The notes below the pieces were generated by a model that worked only from the letters and a program-made list of their open reading frames with translations, had not been told where the DNA came from and ran no database searches. This document shows positions 51,333 to 60,924 of a stretch of 64,000 nt of DNA, piece after piece; the first letter of the stretch is position 1; each line of letters opens with the position of its first letter. The DNA is from Thauera sp. K11 (GTDB lineage: Bacteria > Pseudomonadota > Gammaproteobacteria > Burkholderiales > Rhodocyclaceae), in NCBI RefSeq assembly GCF_002354895.1, contig NZ_CP023439.1, positions 1,054,001 through 1,118,000 on the forward strand, read 5' to 3'. Both the position numbers and the translations under genes were made by a program.

Positions 51333-51854
51333 ATCGCTCAAGAAAAAAAGCAGCGCGTGAACGGGGAGATCAACGCGCTTGAGGTCCGGCTGGTCGGTGA
51401 AGAGGGCGAACAGCTCGGCATCGTTTCTGTGAATGCAGCCCTCAACATGGCCGAAGAAGCCGGGCTGGATCTTGTCGAAATCGCGCCGATGGCCAAGCCG
51501 CCGGTGTGCAAGCTGATGGATTTCGGCAAGTTCAAGTATCAGGAACAGAAGAAGGCCCACGAAGCCCGATTGAAGCAGAAGCAGGTGCAGGTGAAGGAAG
51601 TCAAGCTCCGTCCCGGCACCGATGAGAACGACTACCAGATCAAGCTGCGCAACCTGAAGCGCTTTCTTGAAGATGGCGACAAGTGCAAGGTGACCCTGCG
51701 CTTCCGCGGCCGGGAAATGGCGCACCAGGAGTTCGGCCTGCGGCAGCTCGAGCGCGTCAAGACCGATCTCGAGGAGATCGGCCAGGTGGAACAGATGCCC
51801 AAGATGGAAGGGCGTCAGATGATCATGGTGATCGCACCGAAGAAGAACCGCTGA
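51333..51854 (+). CDS. infC: Translation initiation factor IF-3 with ATC start
   Basis: A 173-residue IF3. There is no ATG or GTG at the expected place. The N-terminus begins at ATC (reading through [19 protein letters not shown]), and GGAGAG lies 7 bases before it. Rare starts of infC (AUU in E. coli) let IF3, which rejects non-standard starts, control its own synthesis, and AUC here fits the same logic. The N-domain ([20 protein letters not shown]) and C-domain ([20 protein letters not shown]) are complete. It starts 28 bases after thrS. Confidence 0.93.
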   Translation: MAQEKKQRVNGEINALEVRLVGEEGEQLGIVSVNAALNMAEEAGLDLVEIAPMAKPPVCKLMDFGKFKYQEQKKAHEARLKQKQVQVKEVKLRPGTDENDYQIKLRNLKRFLEDGDKCKVTLRFRGREMAHQEFGLRQLERVKTDLEEIGQVEQMPKMEGRQMIMVIAPKKNR

Positions 51855-51999
51855 CCGGTTCTCAGGATCTGCCCCGGAAACGGGGCAAGACCGGCGCCGC
51901 GGGAAACCGGGGCGGCGGAAAACAAGTGGTGCCAGGTCTGAAAACGTGCCGGCTCGTTCGGCGCTACCTGGCGGCATCCAAAAACACGGAGTCTTAGCA
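51855..51999 (+). promoter_or_regulatory. Structured leader between infC and rpmI
   Basis: This 145-base gap has a perfect stem GCCCCG / CGGGGC with a GAAA tetraloop (51872-51887) and a second GC-rich hairpin (about 51896-51917). In other bacteria the leader before rpmI-rplT binds L20 for autoregulation. A match to that mechanism is possible but not shown. Confidence 0.4.
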
Positions 52000-52197
52000 A
52001 TGCCCAAGATGAAGACCAAGAGCGGAGCGAAGAAGCGCTTCAAGGTCCGCTCCAGCGGCGGGATCAAGCGGTCCCAGGCGTTCAAGCGCCACATCCTTAC
52101 CAAGAAGACCACCAAGAGCAAGCGCCAGCTTCGCGGCATGACGGAAGTCCACGCCGCCGACGAGAAGCTGATTCGCGCCATGCTGCCTTACGCTTGA
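52000..52197 (+). CDS. rpmI: 50S ribosomal protein L35
   Basis: A 65-residue, very basic ribosomal protein with the L35 signature [20 protein letters not shown] followed by [19 protein letters not shown] precedes the ATG. It lies between infC and rplT, the conserved order, 12 bases before rplT. Confidence 0.97.
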   Translation: MPKMKTKSGAKKRFKVRSSGGIKRSQAFKRHILTKKTTKSKRQLRGMTEVHAADEKLIRAMLPYA

Positions 52198-52209
52198 TAG
52201 GAGACCGCC

Positions 52210-52569
52210 ATGCCTCGCGTTAAACGTGGTGTAACCGCCCGCGCCCGTCACAAGAAAGTCCTCGCCCAGGCCAAGGGTTATCGAGGCCGTCGCAAGAACG
52301 TCTATCGCATCGCCAAGCAGGCGGTGATGAAGGCCGGCCAGTACGCCTACCGCGACCGCCGTCAGCGCAAGCGCCAGTTCCGTACGCTGTGGATCGCGCG
52401 TATCAACGCGGCCGCCCGCGAACTGGGGCTGACCTACAGCACCTTCATGAACGGCCTGAAGAAGGCTGCCATCGAAGTCGACCGCAAGGTCCTGGCCGAC
52501 CTGGCCGTGTTCGACAAGGCCGCGTTTGCGGCGATCGCCGAACAAGCCAAGGCCAAGCTCGCTGCGTGA
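52210..52569 (+). CDS. rplT: 50S ribosomal protein L20
   Basis: A 119-residue ribosomal protein that binds 23S rRNA early in assembly and, in some bacteria, its own mRNA leader. The signature is [20 protein letters not shown], then [20 protein letters not shown]. An intrinsic terminator follows directly, before pheS. Confidence 0.97.
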   Translation: MPRVKRGVTARARHKKVLAQAKGYRGRRKNVYRIAKQAVMKAGQYAYRDRRQRKRQFRTLWIARINAAARELGLTYSTFMNGLKKAAIEVDRKVLADLAVFDKAAFAAIAEQAKAKLAA

Positions 52570-52583
52570 CCTGACGCAGCCCG

Positions 52584-52613
52584 AAAAAAGGAGGCCTGGC
52601 CTCCTTTTTTTTT
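52584..52613 (+). terminator. Intrinsic terminator after rplT
   Basis: A stem formed by GGAGG/CCTCC, extended by A-run/T-run pairing, ends in nine T. It separates rplT from pheS by about 40 bases. Confidence 0.88.
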
Positions 52614-52651
52614 AGTGTCCCCGCATCAAAGCAATTCCGGACGGCAGGTAA

Positions 52652-53683
<1,032 letters not shown>

Positions 53684-53744
53684 CATTGCCCGGCCCTGCG
53701 CCCAGGTATCCGCATCAAGGCAAGCCCATCCAGGTATAGGAATC

Positions 53745-56135
53745 ATGCAATTCTCCGAACAGTGGCTGCGGACTTTCGTCGATCCGCAGTGCGACAGCGC
53801 CGAACTCGGTCATCTGCTGACGATGGCCGGCCTCGAGGTGGAAGAAGCCGACCCGGCCGCGCCGGTGTTCTCGGGCGTCGTCGTGGCGCGGATCGTCGAG
53901 GCCGACAAGCACCCGAATGCCGACAAGCTCAAGCTCTGCAAGGTCGATGCGGGCACGGGCGAACTGCTGCAGATCGTCTGCGGCGCGCCGAACGCGGCGG
54001 CGGGCATGAACGTGCCTTGCGCCAAGGTCGGGGCGCGGCTGCCGGGCGACTTCGCGATCAAGGCCGCCAAGCTGCGTGGCGTGGAGTCCTTCGGCATGCT
54101 GTGCTCGGCGCGCGAACTCGGCCTGTCGGAAGATCACGGCGGCCTCTACGTGCTGCCGGACGACGCGCCGGCCGGCACCGACATCCGTGACTACCTCGGG
54201 CTCGACGACACGCTGTTCACGATCAAGCTCACGCCCAACCGCGCCGATTGCCTGAGCCTGACCGGCGTCGCACGCGAGTTGGCGGCGATCACCGGCCGGT
54301 CCCTGGAACTGCCCGAGGTGGTGCCGGTCACGCCGGCGATCGATGCGCGACGCGCCATCGTCCTCGATGCCCCCGATGCCTGCCCGCGCTATTGCGGCCG
54401 CATCCTGCGCGGCGTCGATGCCAGGGCGCCGACGCCCGAATGGATGGTGCGCCGCCTGGTGCGCAGCGGCGTCCGCTCCATCAGCGCGTTGGTCGATGTC
54501 ACCAACTACGTGATGCTGGAACTGGGCCAGCCGCTGCACGCCTTCGACGACACGAAGCTGTCCGGTGCCATCCACGTCCGCTACCCGCGCGCCGGCGAAC
54601 AGGTGCTGCTGCTCAACGAGCAGACGGTGACGCCCGCGGCCGACACCCTGCTGATCGCCGACGAGGCGCGCGCCCTGGCGCTGGCCGGCATCATGGGCGG
54701 GGAAGAGAGCGGCATCACGCTCGATACCACCGAAGTCTTCCTTGAGAGCGCGTTCTTCGCGCCGGCCGTCATCGCCGGCCGTGCGCGCGCCCATGGCTTC
54801 GCGTCCGATGCGTCGCATCGTTTCGAGCGCGGCGTGGATTTCGAACTTGCCCGCACCGCGATCGAGCGTGCGACCCGACTCATCCTCGACATCTGCGGCG
54901 GCGAGGCCGGCCCGGTGGAGGAGGCTGTCGCGCGCGACCATCTGCCGGCGCGGCCTGCGGTGCGGCTGCGCCCGGCGCGCGCCCGCAGGCTGCTCGGCAT
55001 CCACCTCGACGATGCCGGCATCCAGGCGCTGCTCGAGCGCGTGCACCTGGCGGTGGCCCGGCAGGGCGACGATTTCCTCGTCACGCCGCCGTCTTTCCGC
55101 TTCGACATCGAGATCGAGGAAGACCTCATCGAGGAACTCGCCCGCCTGCACGGCTACGACAACATCCCGGCGGTCGCGCCGCAGGGCGGGCTGATGATGC
55201 TCTCCAGTGCCGAGAGCCGCCGCCCGGTATGGGACGTGCGCCACCTGCTGGCGGCCTGCGGCTATCAGGAGGTGGTCAATTTCGCCTTCGTCGAAGAAGC
55301 CTGGGAGCGGGATTTCTGCGCCAACGAGAACCTGATCCGGCTCGCCAATCCCATCGCCAGCCAGCTCAGTGTGATGCGCTCCAGCCTGATTCCCGGCCTC
55401 GCCGCGAACCTGGTGACCAACCGCAAACGGCAGATGGATCGCGTGCGCGTGTTCGAGATCGGCCGCTGCTTCGAGCGCAAGGCCGACGGCCAGCCCGTGG
55501 CCGGTTTCCATCAGGCGCTGATGGTGGCCGGCCTGGCGGCCGGTTCGGCGCTGCCCGAGCAATGGGGCGAGCGCTCGCGCCAGGTCGATTTCTACGACGT
55601 GAAGGGCGACCTCGAAGCGCTGTTCGCGCCGCGCTGCCTGAGCTTCGAGAGTCTGTCGCATCCGGCCCTGCACCCCGGGCGCGCGGCCACGGTGCGGCTC
55701 GACGGCCACAACATCGGCATTGTCGGCGAACTGCATCCGGTGTGGGTCCAGCGCTACGACATGGGCAGCGCGCCCGTCGTGTTCGAGATCGAACTCGAGG
55801 CTGCGCTCGGCGCGGTGCTGCCGGCCTACGCGGAGATTTCCCGCATGCCGGCGGTGACCCGCGACCTCGCCCTCGTGGTCGCGCTCGACGTCACGGTGGA
55901 GCGCGTCCTGGAGGTCCTGCGCGAGGCGGCGCCGGCGGTCGCGCGCGAGATCGCGCTGTTCGACGTCTACCATGGCAAGGGCATCGATCCGGACAAGAAG
56001 AGCCTTGCTTTCAGGGTGTTGATGCAAGATACTCAGCGAACTCTTGAGGATGCCGAGGTCGATGCCGCGGTCTCGGCGCTCGTCCGCCAGGCAGAGGCTG
56101 TGCTCGGTGCGCGCCTGCGTGGATCGGGAGAATGA
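53745..56135 (+). CDS. pheT: Phenylalanyl-tRNA synthetase beta subunit
   Basis: A 796-residue beta subunit. Domains in order are a tRNA-binding EMAP-like domain (about 39-150; [20 protein letters not shown]), B3/B4 (editing; [20 protein letters not shown]), B5, the core, and a C-terminal FDX-ACB anticodon domain ([20 protein letters not shown]). The length is standard. ATG follows AGGTATAGGAATC. ihfA begins one base after its stop. Confidence 0.97.
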   Translation: MQFSEQWLRTFVDPQCDSAELGHLLTMAGLEVEEADPAAPVFSGVVVARIVEADKHPNADKLKLCKVDAGTGELLQIVCGAPNAAAGMNVPCAKVGARLPGDFAIKAAKLRGVESFGMLCSARELGLSEDHGGLYVLPDDAPAGTDIRDYLGLDDTLFTIKLTPNRADCLSLTGVARELAAITGRSLELPEVVPVTPAIDARRAIVLDAPDACPRYCGRILRGVDARAPTPEWMVRRLVRSGVRSISALVDVTNYVMLELGQPLHAFDDTKLSGAIHVRYPRAGEQVLLLNEQTVTPAADTLLIADEARALALAGIMGGEESGITLDTTEVFLESAFFAPAVIAGRARAHGFASDASHRFERGVDFELARTAIERATRLILDICGGEAGPVEEAVARDHLPARPAVRLRPARARRLLGIHLDDAGIQALLERVHLAVARQGDDFLVTPPSFRFDIEIEEDLIEELARLHGYDNIPAVAPQGGLMMLSSAESRRPVWDVRHLLAACGYQEVVNFAFVEEAWERDFCANENLIRLANPIASQLSVMRSSLIPGLAANLVTNRKRQMDRVRVFEIGRCFERKADGQPVAGFHQALMVAGLAAGSALPEQWGERSRQVDFYDVKGDLEALFAPRCLSFESLSHPALHPGRAATVRLDGHNIGIVGELHPVWVQRYDMGSAPVVFEIELEAALGAVLPAYAEISRMPAVTRDLALVVALDVTVERVLEVLREAAPAVAREIALFDVYHGKGIDPDKKSLAFRVLMQDTQRTLEDAEVDAAVSALVRQAEAVLGARLRGSGE

Positions 56136-56136
56136 C

Positions 56137-56442
56137 GTGACCCTGACGAAGGCAGAACTGGCCGACCTGTTGTTCGAGCAAGTCGGATTGAACAAGCGTG
56201 AAGCGAAGGACATGGTGGAGGGTTTCTTCGAGGAGATCCGGACCGCCCTGGAGCGCGGCGACAGCGTCAAGCTTTCCGGCTTCGGCAACTTCCAACTGCG
56301 CGACAAGCCGCAGCGCCCCGGACGCAACCCGAAGACGGGCGAGGAGATTCCGATCACCGCCCGGCGCGTGGTCACCTTCCATGCCAGCCAGAAGCTGAAG
56401 GTCGCAGTGGAGCAACTCAGCGATGCAAGCAAGCAGCCCTGA
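56137..56442 (+). CDS. ihfA: Integration host factor subunit alpha
   Basis: A 101-residue HU/IHF-family protein and partner of IhfB. The start is GTG (reading [20 protein letters not shown]), with GGGAG 6 bases before it. A nearby ATG is out of frame. The beta-arm motif is [20 protein letters not shown]. It sits immediately after pheT, as in most proteobacteria, and overlaps the merR-type gene by 20 bases. Confidence 0.95.
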   Translation: MTLTKAELADLLFEQVGLNKREAKDMVEGFFEEIRTALERGDSVKLSGFGNFQLRDKPQRPGRNPKTGEEIPITARRVVTFHASQKLKVAVEQLSDASKQP

Positions 56443-56803
56443 CGCCGGTCCGGTCCCGTTGCCGCCGATCCCTGCCAAGCGCTACTTCACCATCGGCGAA
56501 GTGGCCGAACTGTGCGGCGTCAAGCCGCACGTGCTGCGCTACTGGGAGCAGGAGTTCACCCAGTTGAAGCCGGTGAAGCGGCGCGGCAACCGGCGCTACT
56601 ACCAGCACCATGAAGTCCTGCTCATCCGCCGCATCCGGCAATTGCTGTACGAGGAAGGTTTCACGATCTCCGGTGCGCGAAACCGCCTGGGCGAAGCGGC
56701 CATCCAGCACCAGGAAGACGTTGCCGAGGCCGATCGCTACAAGGCGCTGCTGGCCGAGATGCGCGCCGATATCCAGGAAGCGCTGGCAGGGTTGAGGGAC
56801 TGA
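56423..56803 (+). CDS. MerR-family transcriptional regulator
   Basis: A 126-residue DNA-binding protein with an N-terminal MerR winged helix ([40 protein letters not shown]) and a short helical tail ([18 protein letters not shown]). It lacks the cysteine metal-binding loop of MerR/CueR types. A MerR-like gene in this position after ihfA is widely conserved in beta- and gammaproteobacteria; its targets are not established. The ATG lies within the end of ihfA, so translation may be coupled. Confidence 0.9.
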   Translation: MQASSPDAGPVPLPPIPAKRYFTIGEVAELCGVKPHVLRYWEQEFTQLKPVKRRGNRRYYQHHEVLLIRRIRQLLYEEGFTISGARNRLGEAAIQHQEDVAEADRYKALLAEMRADIQEALAGLRD

Positions 56804-56845
56804 CTGAAGCTCGTCGAAATCACTGGATAATAGAAAATTGGCTGC

Positions 56846-56851
56846 TATAAT
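56846..56851 (+). promoter_or_regulatory. -10 box of tRNA-Pro
   Basis: A perfect TATAAT lies 12 bases before the tRNA. No strong -35 is seen. Confidence 0.65.
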
Positions 56852-56862
56852 GGCGGCTTGTG

Positions 56863-56940
<78 letters not shown>

Positions 56941-56957
56941 ATCGAATCAAGCACTTG

Positions 56958-56982
56958 GGCCAGTCGAAAGACTGGCCTTTTT
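56958..56982 (+). terminator. Intrinsic terminator after tRNA-Pro
   Basis: A perfect 8-bp stem GGCCAGTC / GACTGGCC with a GAAA loop is followed by five T. Confidence 0.92.
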
Positions 56983-57048
56983 GCTTTGTAAGCCTTTGGT
57001 GGGACGAGTGCGGGTGTCCCGTGAGTTGGGCGGTGAAGGTTCGGAGGG

Positions 57049-57083
57049 TTGCCTTGCAACAGGCTTGTCCCTATAGTAGGGAC
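57049..57083 (+). promoter_or_regulatory. Promoter with palindromic operator
   Basis: TTGCCT and TATAGT are separated by 17 bases. The -10 lies inside a perfect inverted repeat, GTCCCTA-TAG-TAGGGAC (57067-57083), a likely repressor site. A strong AAGGAG (57092-57097) and an ATG at 57105 follow, but the ORF stops after nine codons. Confidence 0.6.
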
Positions 57084-57104
57084 GTGTAACTAAGGAGACG
57101 AGCG

Positions 57105-57162
57105 ATGTTCAATGAAGGAACGGGTGCTTGCTGAAGCCGTCCGTCTGCCGCAGAGGCGGTAG
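57105..57162 (+). pseudogene. Broken short ORF, possibly a VapB/AbrB-type antitoxin remnant
   Basis: The ATG with a good ribosome-binding site reads MFNEGTGAC then stops. In the next frame the same DNA reads VLAEAVRLPQRR before a stop. A-V-R-L-P is the typical start-strand motif of VapB/AbrB-fold antitoxins, whose N-termini read like NGRSQAVRLPKEF. The promoter and operator are intact, so this looks like the stump of an autoregulated gene that has lost the rest and shifted frame. The evidence is thin because the matching segment is only about eight residues. Confidence 0.3.
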
Positions 57163-57174
57163 GCGGGAACTGTA

Positions 57175-57774
57175 GTGCGACTTTCTCATATCTTGATTGC
57201 CGCAATGGGAGTAGTACTCATTGCGGCTTTTGGTGTTCCTGTCGGGTTTTGGCTTGTCTCATTGGACCCGACGCTCGTTTCTACCGGGCTGGATGCCAAA
57301 GAGTGGATTGCGCTGTATGCCGTCCTCGCCGCCATTCTGGGCTGGTTGCTGGCGGCCGCCGTTCAGATTCGCAACTCGCTGAAACAGCATACGGTCAATA
57401 CCATGCTGCAGTCCCGACTCTCCACCGCTTTTCAGGACAAGGCCACCAAGCTCAATGCGGCCTACCCGACCTTGACGGGCATCACTCCCGTCAAGCACAA
57501 CGATTGGCAAGCTACCGATGCGACAATTCGTGACGGGGTCGAGGCGGCGCGGTACATGCTCAATTATTACGAATTTATCGCTGTCGGCATTCGCAGTGGG
57601 GACTTTGACGAAAAACTCATGCGACATTCCTGGCGGAAGATCGTCCTCAACCTGCACGAGCTGGCGGGGGAACTCATCAAGCATCTGCGAGGTACCCGGC
57701 CGGATGGGGCTGTGGACCACCCCAGGGTCTACGAGCACTTTCTTTGGCTGGTCGAGCGGTGGCGGAACGTTTGA
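57175..57774 (+). CDS. DUF4760-like membrane protein
   Basis: A 199-residue protein with two N-terminal membrane segments (about 4-30 and 42-68) and a cytoplasmic helical region. The sequence ARYMLNYYEFIAVGIRSGDF then DEKLMRHSWRKIVLNLHELA resembles DUF4760 proteins, which are small membrane proteins of unknown function in variable loci. The start is GTG with only a weak ribosome-binding site. Base composition is lower in GC than the housekeeping genes. It lies 214 bases before the protease-nuclease gene on the same strand, and the two may act together; that is inference. Confidence 0.65.
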   Translation: MRLSHILIAAMGVVLIAAFGVPVGFWLVSLDPTLVSTGLDAKEWIALYAVLAAILGWLLAAAVQIRNSLKQHTVNTMLQSRLSTAFQDKATKLNAAYPTLTGITPVKHNDWQATDATIRDGVEAARYMLNYYEFIAVGIRSGDFDEKLMRHSWRKIVLNLHELAGELIKHLRGTRPDGAVDHPRVYEHFLWLVERWRNV

Positions 57775-57988
57775 CGCCCTCCTTGTCCTGAGTTCGAGCG
57801 GCTACACGTCGGCCCCCTGGCAAGGCTTTCGCACCGACTTTGCATGGCCTCGCCCGGAAAATGGCTCACCTTCATGGGCCCGCGGCAGCACTGTTCACGG
57901 CGTCAACGCCATGATTTGGTGGGAAAGCGCAGCGTGCGGGAACTCGGCTGCGATACGCCACCGAGGCCGAACAGGAGAAGGCAAGGAT

Positions 57989-60400
57989 ATGGATCCCAAG
58001 ACTGAATCCAATCTCCGGGGGCTGGTCCGGCAGCGAATTGCCAAACAGGGTGAGGAGATCGCCCATTCGCTGCGGCAGATTGCGGCGGGCAACCCGCTGG
58101 GGGCGGAAACGCATGAGCCGCGGTTGGTCGCCCGCATCGCGGCGAAGGCCAGCATGCCGCTGCGCGAAGCAGAGGCAGTGGCAACCCTGGTTGCTCAAAC
58201 AGCAAGACGCATCGACGGAGTTGTGCTCCAGGAGCCCGCATCGGAGGCAATGCAGGGACAGGTTGATGCGGTGCCTGGCCGAGTCGCGCTTCGGAGATCC
58301 GCAGCAGAGGCGCTGCAGGGGCCCAGTATCGATTTCGTGGGCGTGGAGTTCCTCACGCGCGGGCGTCTTGCGGCGAACGCAGTGGGCCGCGTCATTTTCC
58401 GCTCGGGTCGGGCTCAGGGCAGCGGTTTCCTGGTCGGACCGGGACTCTTCCTGACCAACAACCACGTGATCCCGAGTGCGGACGCCGCGCGGCAGATGGC
58501 TGTGGAGTTCGACTACGAGAACGACGATTCCGGGTACCAGCGCCGCGTGACGGTCTTTGCATTCGACCCGGATGCCTGCTACGTGAACGACCCGACGGAT
58601 GGATTGGACTTTGCGCTGCTCGCCGTCGGTCCCCGCTTGTCCGGCGACAAGCCGATCGATGTCTTCGGGTTCATGCCGCTGTCCGACGCAGCCGACAAGC
58701 ACATGCTTGGCGAGATCGCCAACATCATCCAGCATCCGCAGGGGCGGCTCAAGCAACTGGTCGTTCGCGAGAACAACCTCGTGGCCCGCGACGACACCCT
58801 GCAAGTGCTGCACTACCTGGGCGACACGGAAAAGGGATCTTCGGGATCCCCGGTCTGCAACAATGACTGGGAGCCTATTGCCCTGCACCATTGGGGCGAG
58901 CCGGCGTTCGAGGTCGCCAGTATCCTGGGACAACCTCTGCGGACCGACGTCAACGAGGGGATCCGCATCAGCGCCATCGTCACGGCGCTGCGCGGCCGTA
59001 TCGGATCGATGGGCCGCCGCAGTGACGATGCGGTGCGTTCGGTGCTTGGCATCTGGGATCGTTCGGCCCGAAGCGGACCCGTCGGGCCTCATGGTGAGGC
59101 AGCGGCGGGAGAACCCAACTCCGAAGTCCATGCCACGGGCTCGCGGCCGGCGATGTCGCAAAGAGTCTCGAGTGATGGCATCGTGACTTGGACGCTGCCA
59201 CTGGAGATCAGCGTACGCATGCCCTGGGCGGGCGCACCAGCGCTTGCGGAGGGAACGTCCCAGGCCGCACCGCCGGTTCCATCGGCCGCGCCATCACCCC
59301 CGGCGTTCGTGCGGCAGACGGCAGAGTCTGCCGAAGATTTCTCCGATCGGGACGGTTACGAGCCCGGGTTCATTCCCGGTTTCATCGTCCCGTTGCCGGA
59401 GGTCTCCAATCTTCGCTACCGCCTGGCCCGGAACCGGTTTGCGGTCCACGGTGAAGATCCCCACGAATTGCAATACCACCACTTCTCCATCGTGATGAAT
59501 GCCGAGCGGCGGCTGGCGGCATTTACTGCCTGCAACATCAATGGACGGCGGGTGGTTGCAGTCAACCGGCAAACAAAGCAGACCAACACCGCTCCAACCC
59601 TGGAGGATCTTGGCGTCGAAGCGCTCGAAGGCGCTGAAGCGTCCGACGATTTCAGCCCCGATCCACGCATCCTGGACAGCGAACAGATGGTCCGGCCGTT
59701 CTACGAGAACCAGAAAGTGCCTGGATACGAGAAGCCCGTGTTTCCCGGCCGCGACGCATCGGAGGAAGAGCGCAGGGCCTATCATCGTGCGATGGCCGAG
59801 CGCACGGCCCGCATGTTCCAGAAGGGGCACATCGTGTTGCGGGGAGATCCGGCATGGGGCACATCCGATGACGCACTGCTGGCCGAAGAGGATACGTTCT
59901 TCTACACGAATGCGGCGCCGCAACTCGGCTTTTTCAATCAGGGCAGTCCGGACGACCGGCCTAGTGCGAAGGGTAAGTTCCGGTGGCGGGCCGTGGAGTC
60001 CTACATCCTGCGCAATGCGGTCACCATGCGCAAGCGCGTATCTGTCTTTGCCGGACCGGTGTTTGCCGATAGCGATCCGGAGTACCGCTTCGGTGTGAAA
60101 GTGCCGATGAAATTCTGGAAGATCGCGGTGTGGCATGGCTCGGAAGGACTGCAATCCGTGGCGCTGCTTGCCGATCAATCCGAAGTCCTCAAGCAGCTCA
60201 CGAAAGGGGTTCCGGAAGCCGCCGAAGCCTACGATGACGAGGAGGAACTCGCGCGCGTCAGCGAGTTCCTGACGACCGTGGAAGAAATCGAAGTGCTCAC
60301 TGGTCTTCGCTTCAGCGATGACGTGCGAGCGGGCGACATGCATCGCGGAGGGGAGCGAGAATCCGCCTGGGACTTCGACTTTCAACGTCTGCACCGCTGA
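57989..60400 (+). CDS. Trypsin-like serine protease fused to DNA/RNA non-specific nuclease
   Basis: An 803-residue protein without a signal peptide. Residues 1-115 are helical and unassigned. Residues about 130-335 form a trypsin/V8-like protease with a plausible triad: His159 (FLTNNHV), Asp207 (DGLDFALL) and Ser285 (GSSGSPV). Residues 340-450 are a variable Pro/Ala-rich linker. Residues about 470-780 match the DNA/RNA non-specific (NucA/EndoG) nuclease family: QKGH in place of DRGH, with His614 as general base, DPAWG, TFFYTNAAPQ, Asn650 in FFNQ and Glu670. The ATG follows AAGG-containing sequence; a longer frame is open but unlike the family. It is probably cytoplasmic and possibly a defence or cell-killing effector. 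Confidence 0.85.
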   Translation: MDPKTESNLRGLVRQRIAKQGEEIAHSLRQIAAGNPLGAETHEPRLVARIAAKASMPLREAEAVATLVAQTARRIDGVVLQEPASEAMQGQVDAVPGRVALRRSAAEALQGPSIDFVGVEFLTRGRLAANAVGRVIFRSGRAQGSGFLVGPGLFLTNNHVIPSADAARQMAVEFDYENDDSGYQRRVTVFAFDPDACYVNDPTDGLDFALLAVGPRLSGDKPIDVFGFMPLSDAADKHMLGEIANIIQHPQGRLKQLVVRENNLVARDDTLQVLHYLGDTEKGSSGSPVCNNDWEPIALHHWGEPAFEVASILGQPLRTDVNEGIRISAIVTALRGRIGSMGRRSDDAVRSVLGIWDRSARSGPVGPHGEAAAGEPNSEVHATGSRPAMSQRVSSDGIVTWTLPLEISVRMPWAGAPALAEGTSQAAPPVPSAAPSPPAFVRQTAESAEDFSDRDGYEPGFIPGFIVPLPEVSNLRYRLARNRFAVHGEDPHELQYHHFSIVMNAERRLAAFTACNINGRRVVAVNRQTKQTNTAPTLEDLGVEALEGAEASDDFSPDPRILDSEQMVRPFYENQKVPGYEKPVFPGRDASEEERRAYHRAMAERTARMFQKGHIVLRGDPAWGTSDDALLAEEDTFFYTNAAPQLGFFNQGSPDDRPSAKGKFRWRAVESYILRNAVTMRKRVSVFAGPVFADSDPEYRFGVKVPMKFWKIAVWHGSEGLQSVALLADQSEVLKQLTKGVPEAAEAYDDEEELARVSEFLTTVEEIEVLTGLRFSDDVRAGDMHRGGERESAWDFDFQRLHR

Positions 60401-60529
60401 CGGAGAAAAGTCTCCTTCGCCTTGGGCCTGTGTAGCCGTTTGCCTTGGCATGCCGCCCACTGGCCTCGAATAGCCGAGGACAACGGCGGCGTCTGCGATC
60501 CCGACCCGCCCTGAATACCAGACGCGCCA

Positions 60530-60748
60530 GTGCAATCTGACCGGGCGCTTCCTGTTCTTCATTCCGGGCATCCGGACACTCTCGAAGCCGAGCGCGCGCT
60601 GCTGCCGGCCATCAGCTACGAACTGCGCAGCCCCCTGACCCGGGCGCGCCTCAATGCCGAACTGTTGCCCGAGTCGGCCGAAGTACAGCCGCAGCGCGGC
60701 GTCTTGCTGCGCGACCTGCAGGAGAGCGAGCGCCTGTTTTTTTGTTAA
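60530..60748 (+). pseudogene. Decayed sensor histidine kinase fragment
   Basis: This frame reads LEAERALLPAISYELRSPLT then RARLNAELLPESAEVQPQ and LLRDLQESERL. It is the HisKA dimerisation segment of a sensor kinase, where ISHELRSPLTRARL is expected. The phosphoacceptor His is Tyr. The sequence between LRDLQE and ESERL appears deleted, and neither the sensor region nor the ATPase domain is present. A stop follows shortly. It is a remnant, not a functional gene. The stretch before it (60401-60529) holds nothing recognisable apart from a weak 5-bp hairpin at 60402-60415. Confidence 0.7.
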
Positions 60749-60924
60749 CACAAATGCAATGTGCTGTCTATGACGTCCGGCACATATGTCATAATTTTTT
60801 ACATTCACGCAAATTTAACATTCTAACGAACTGATTTTTCGCTGTTTCTTCGCCGGGTCTGAAATTTGTTGTTACGCCCTTCATTGCACCGGTGGGTGGC
60901 CGACCAGCTTGACGAGGTGAAGAG
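60749..60924 (+). promoter_or_regulatory. AT-rich leader before the Calx-beta gene
   Basis: This stretch is far richer in A/T than its surroundings, as promoter regions in high-GC genomes often are. It contains CATAAT (60790-60795) as a -10 candidate, and an interrupted repeat ATGAC...GTCAT around 60770-60792. No firm -35 was found. Confidence 0.35.

Noticed and set aside
53715..56432. A 905-codon minus-strand frame over pheT and ihfA
   Set aside because: Composition is that of a complement of coding DNA; no motifs, and pheT is intact.
57518..57988. N-terminal extension of the protease-nuclease overlapping the DUF4760-like gene
   Set aside because: The extension is low in family-like sequence, overlaps another credible gene by over 250 bases, and a ribosome-binding site supports the later ATG.
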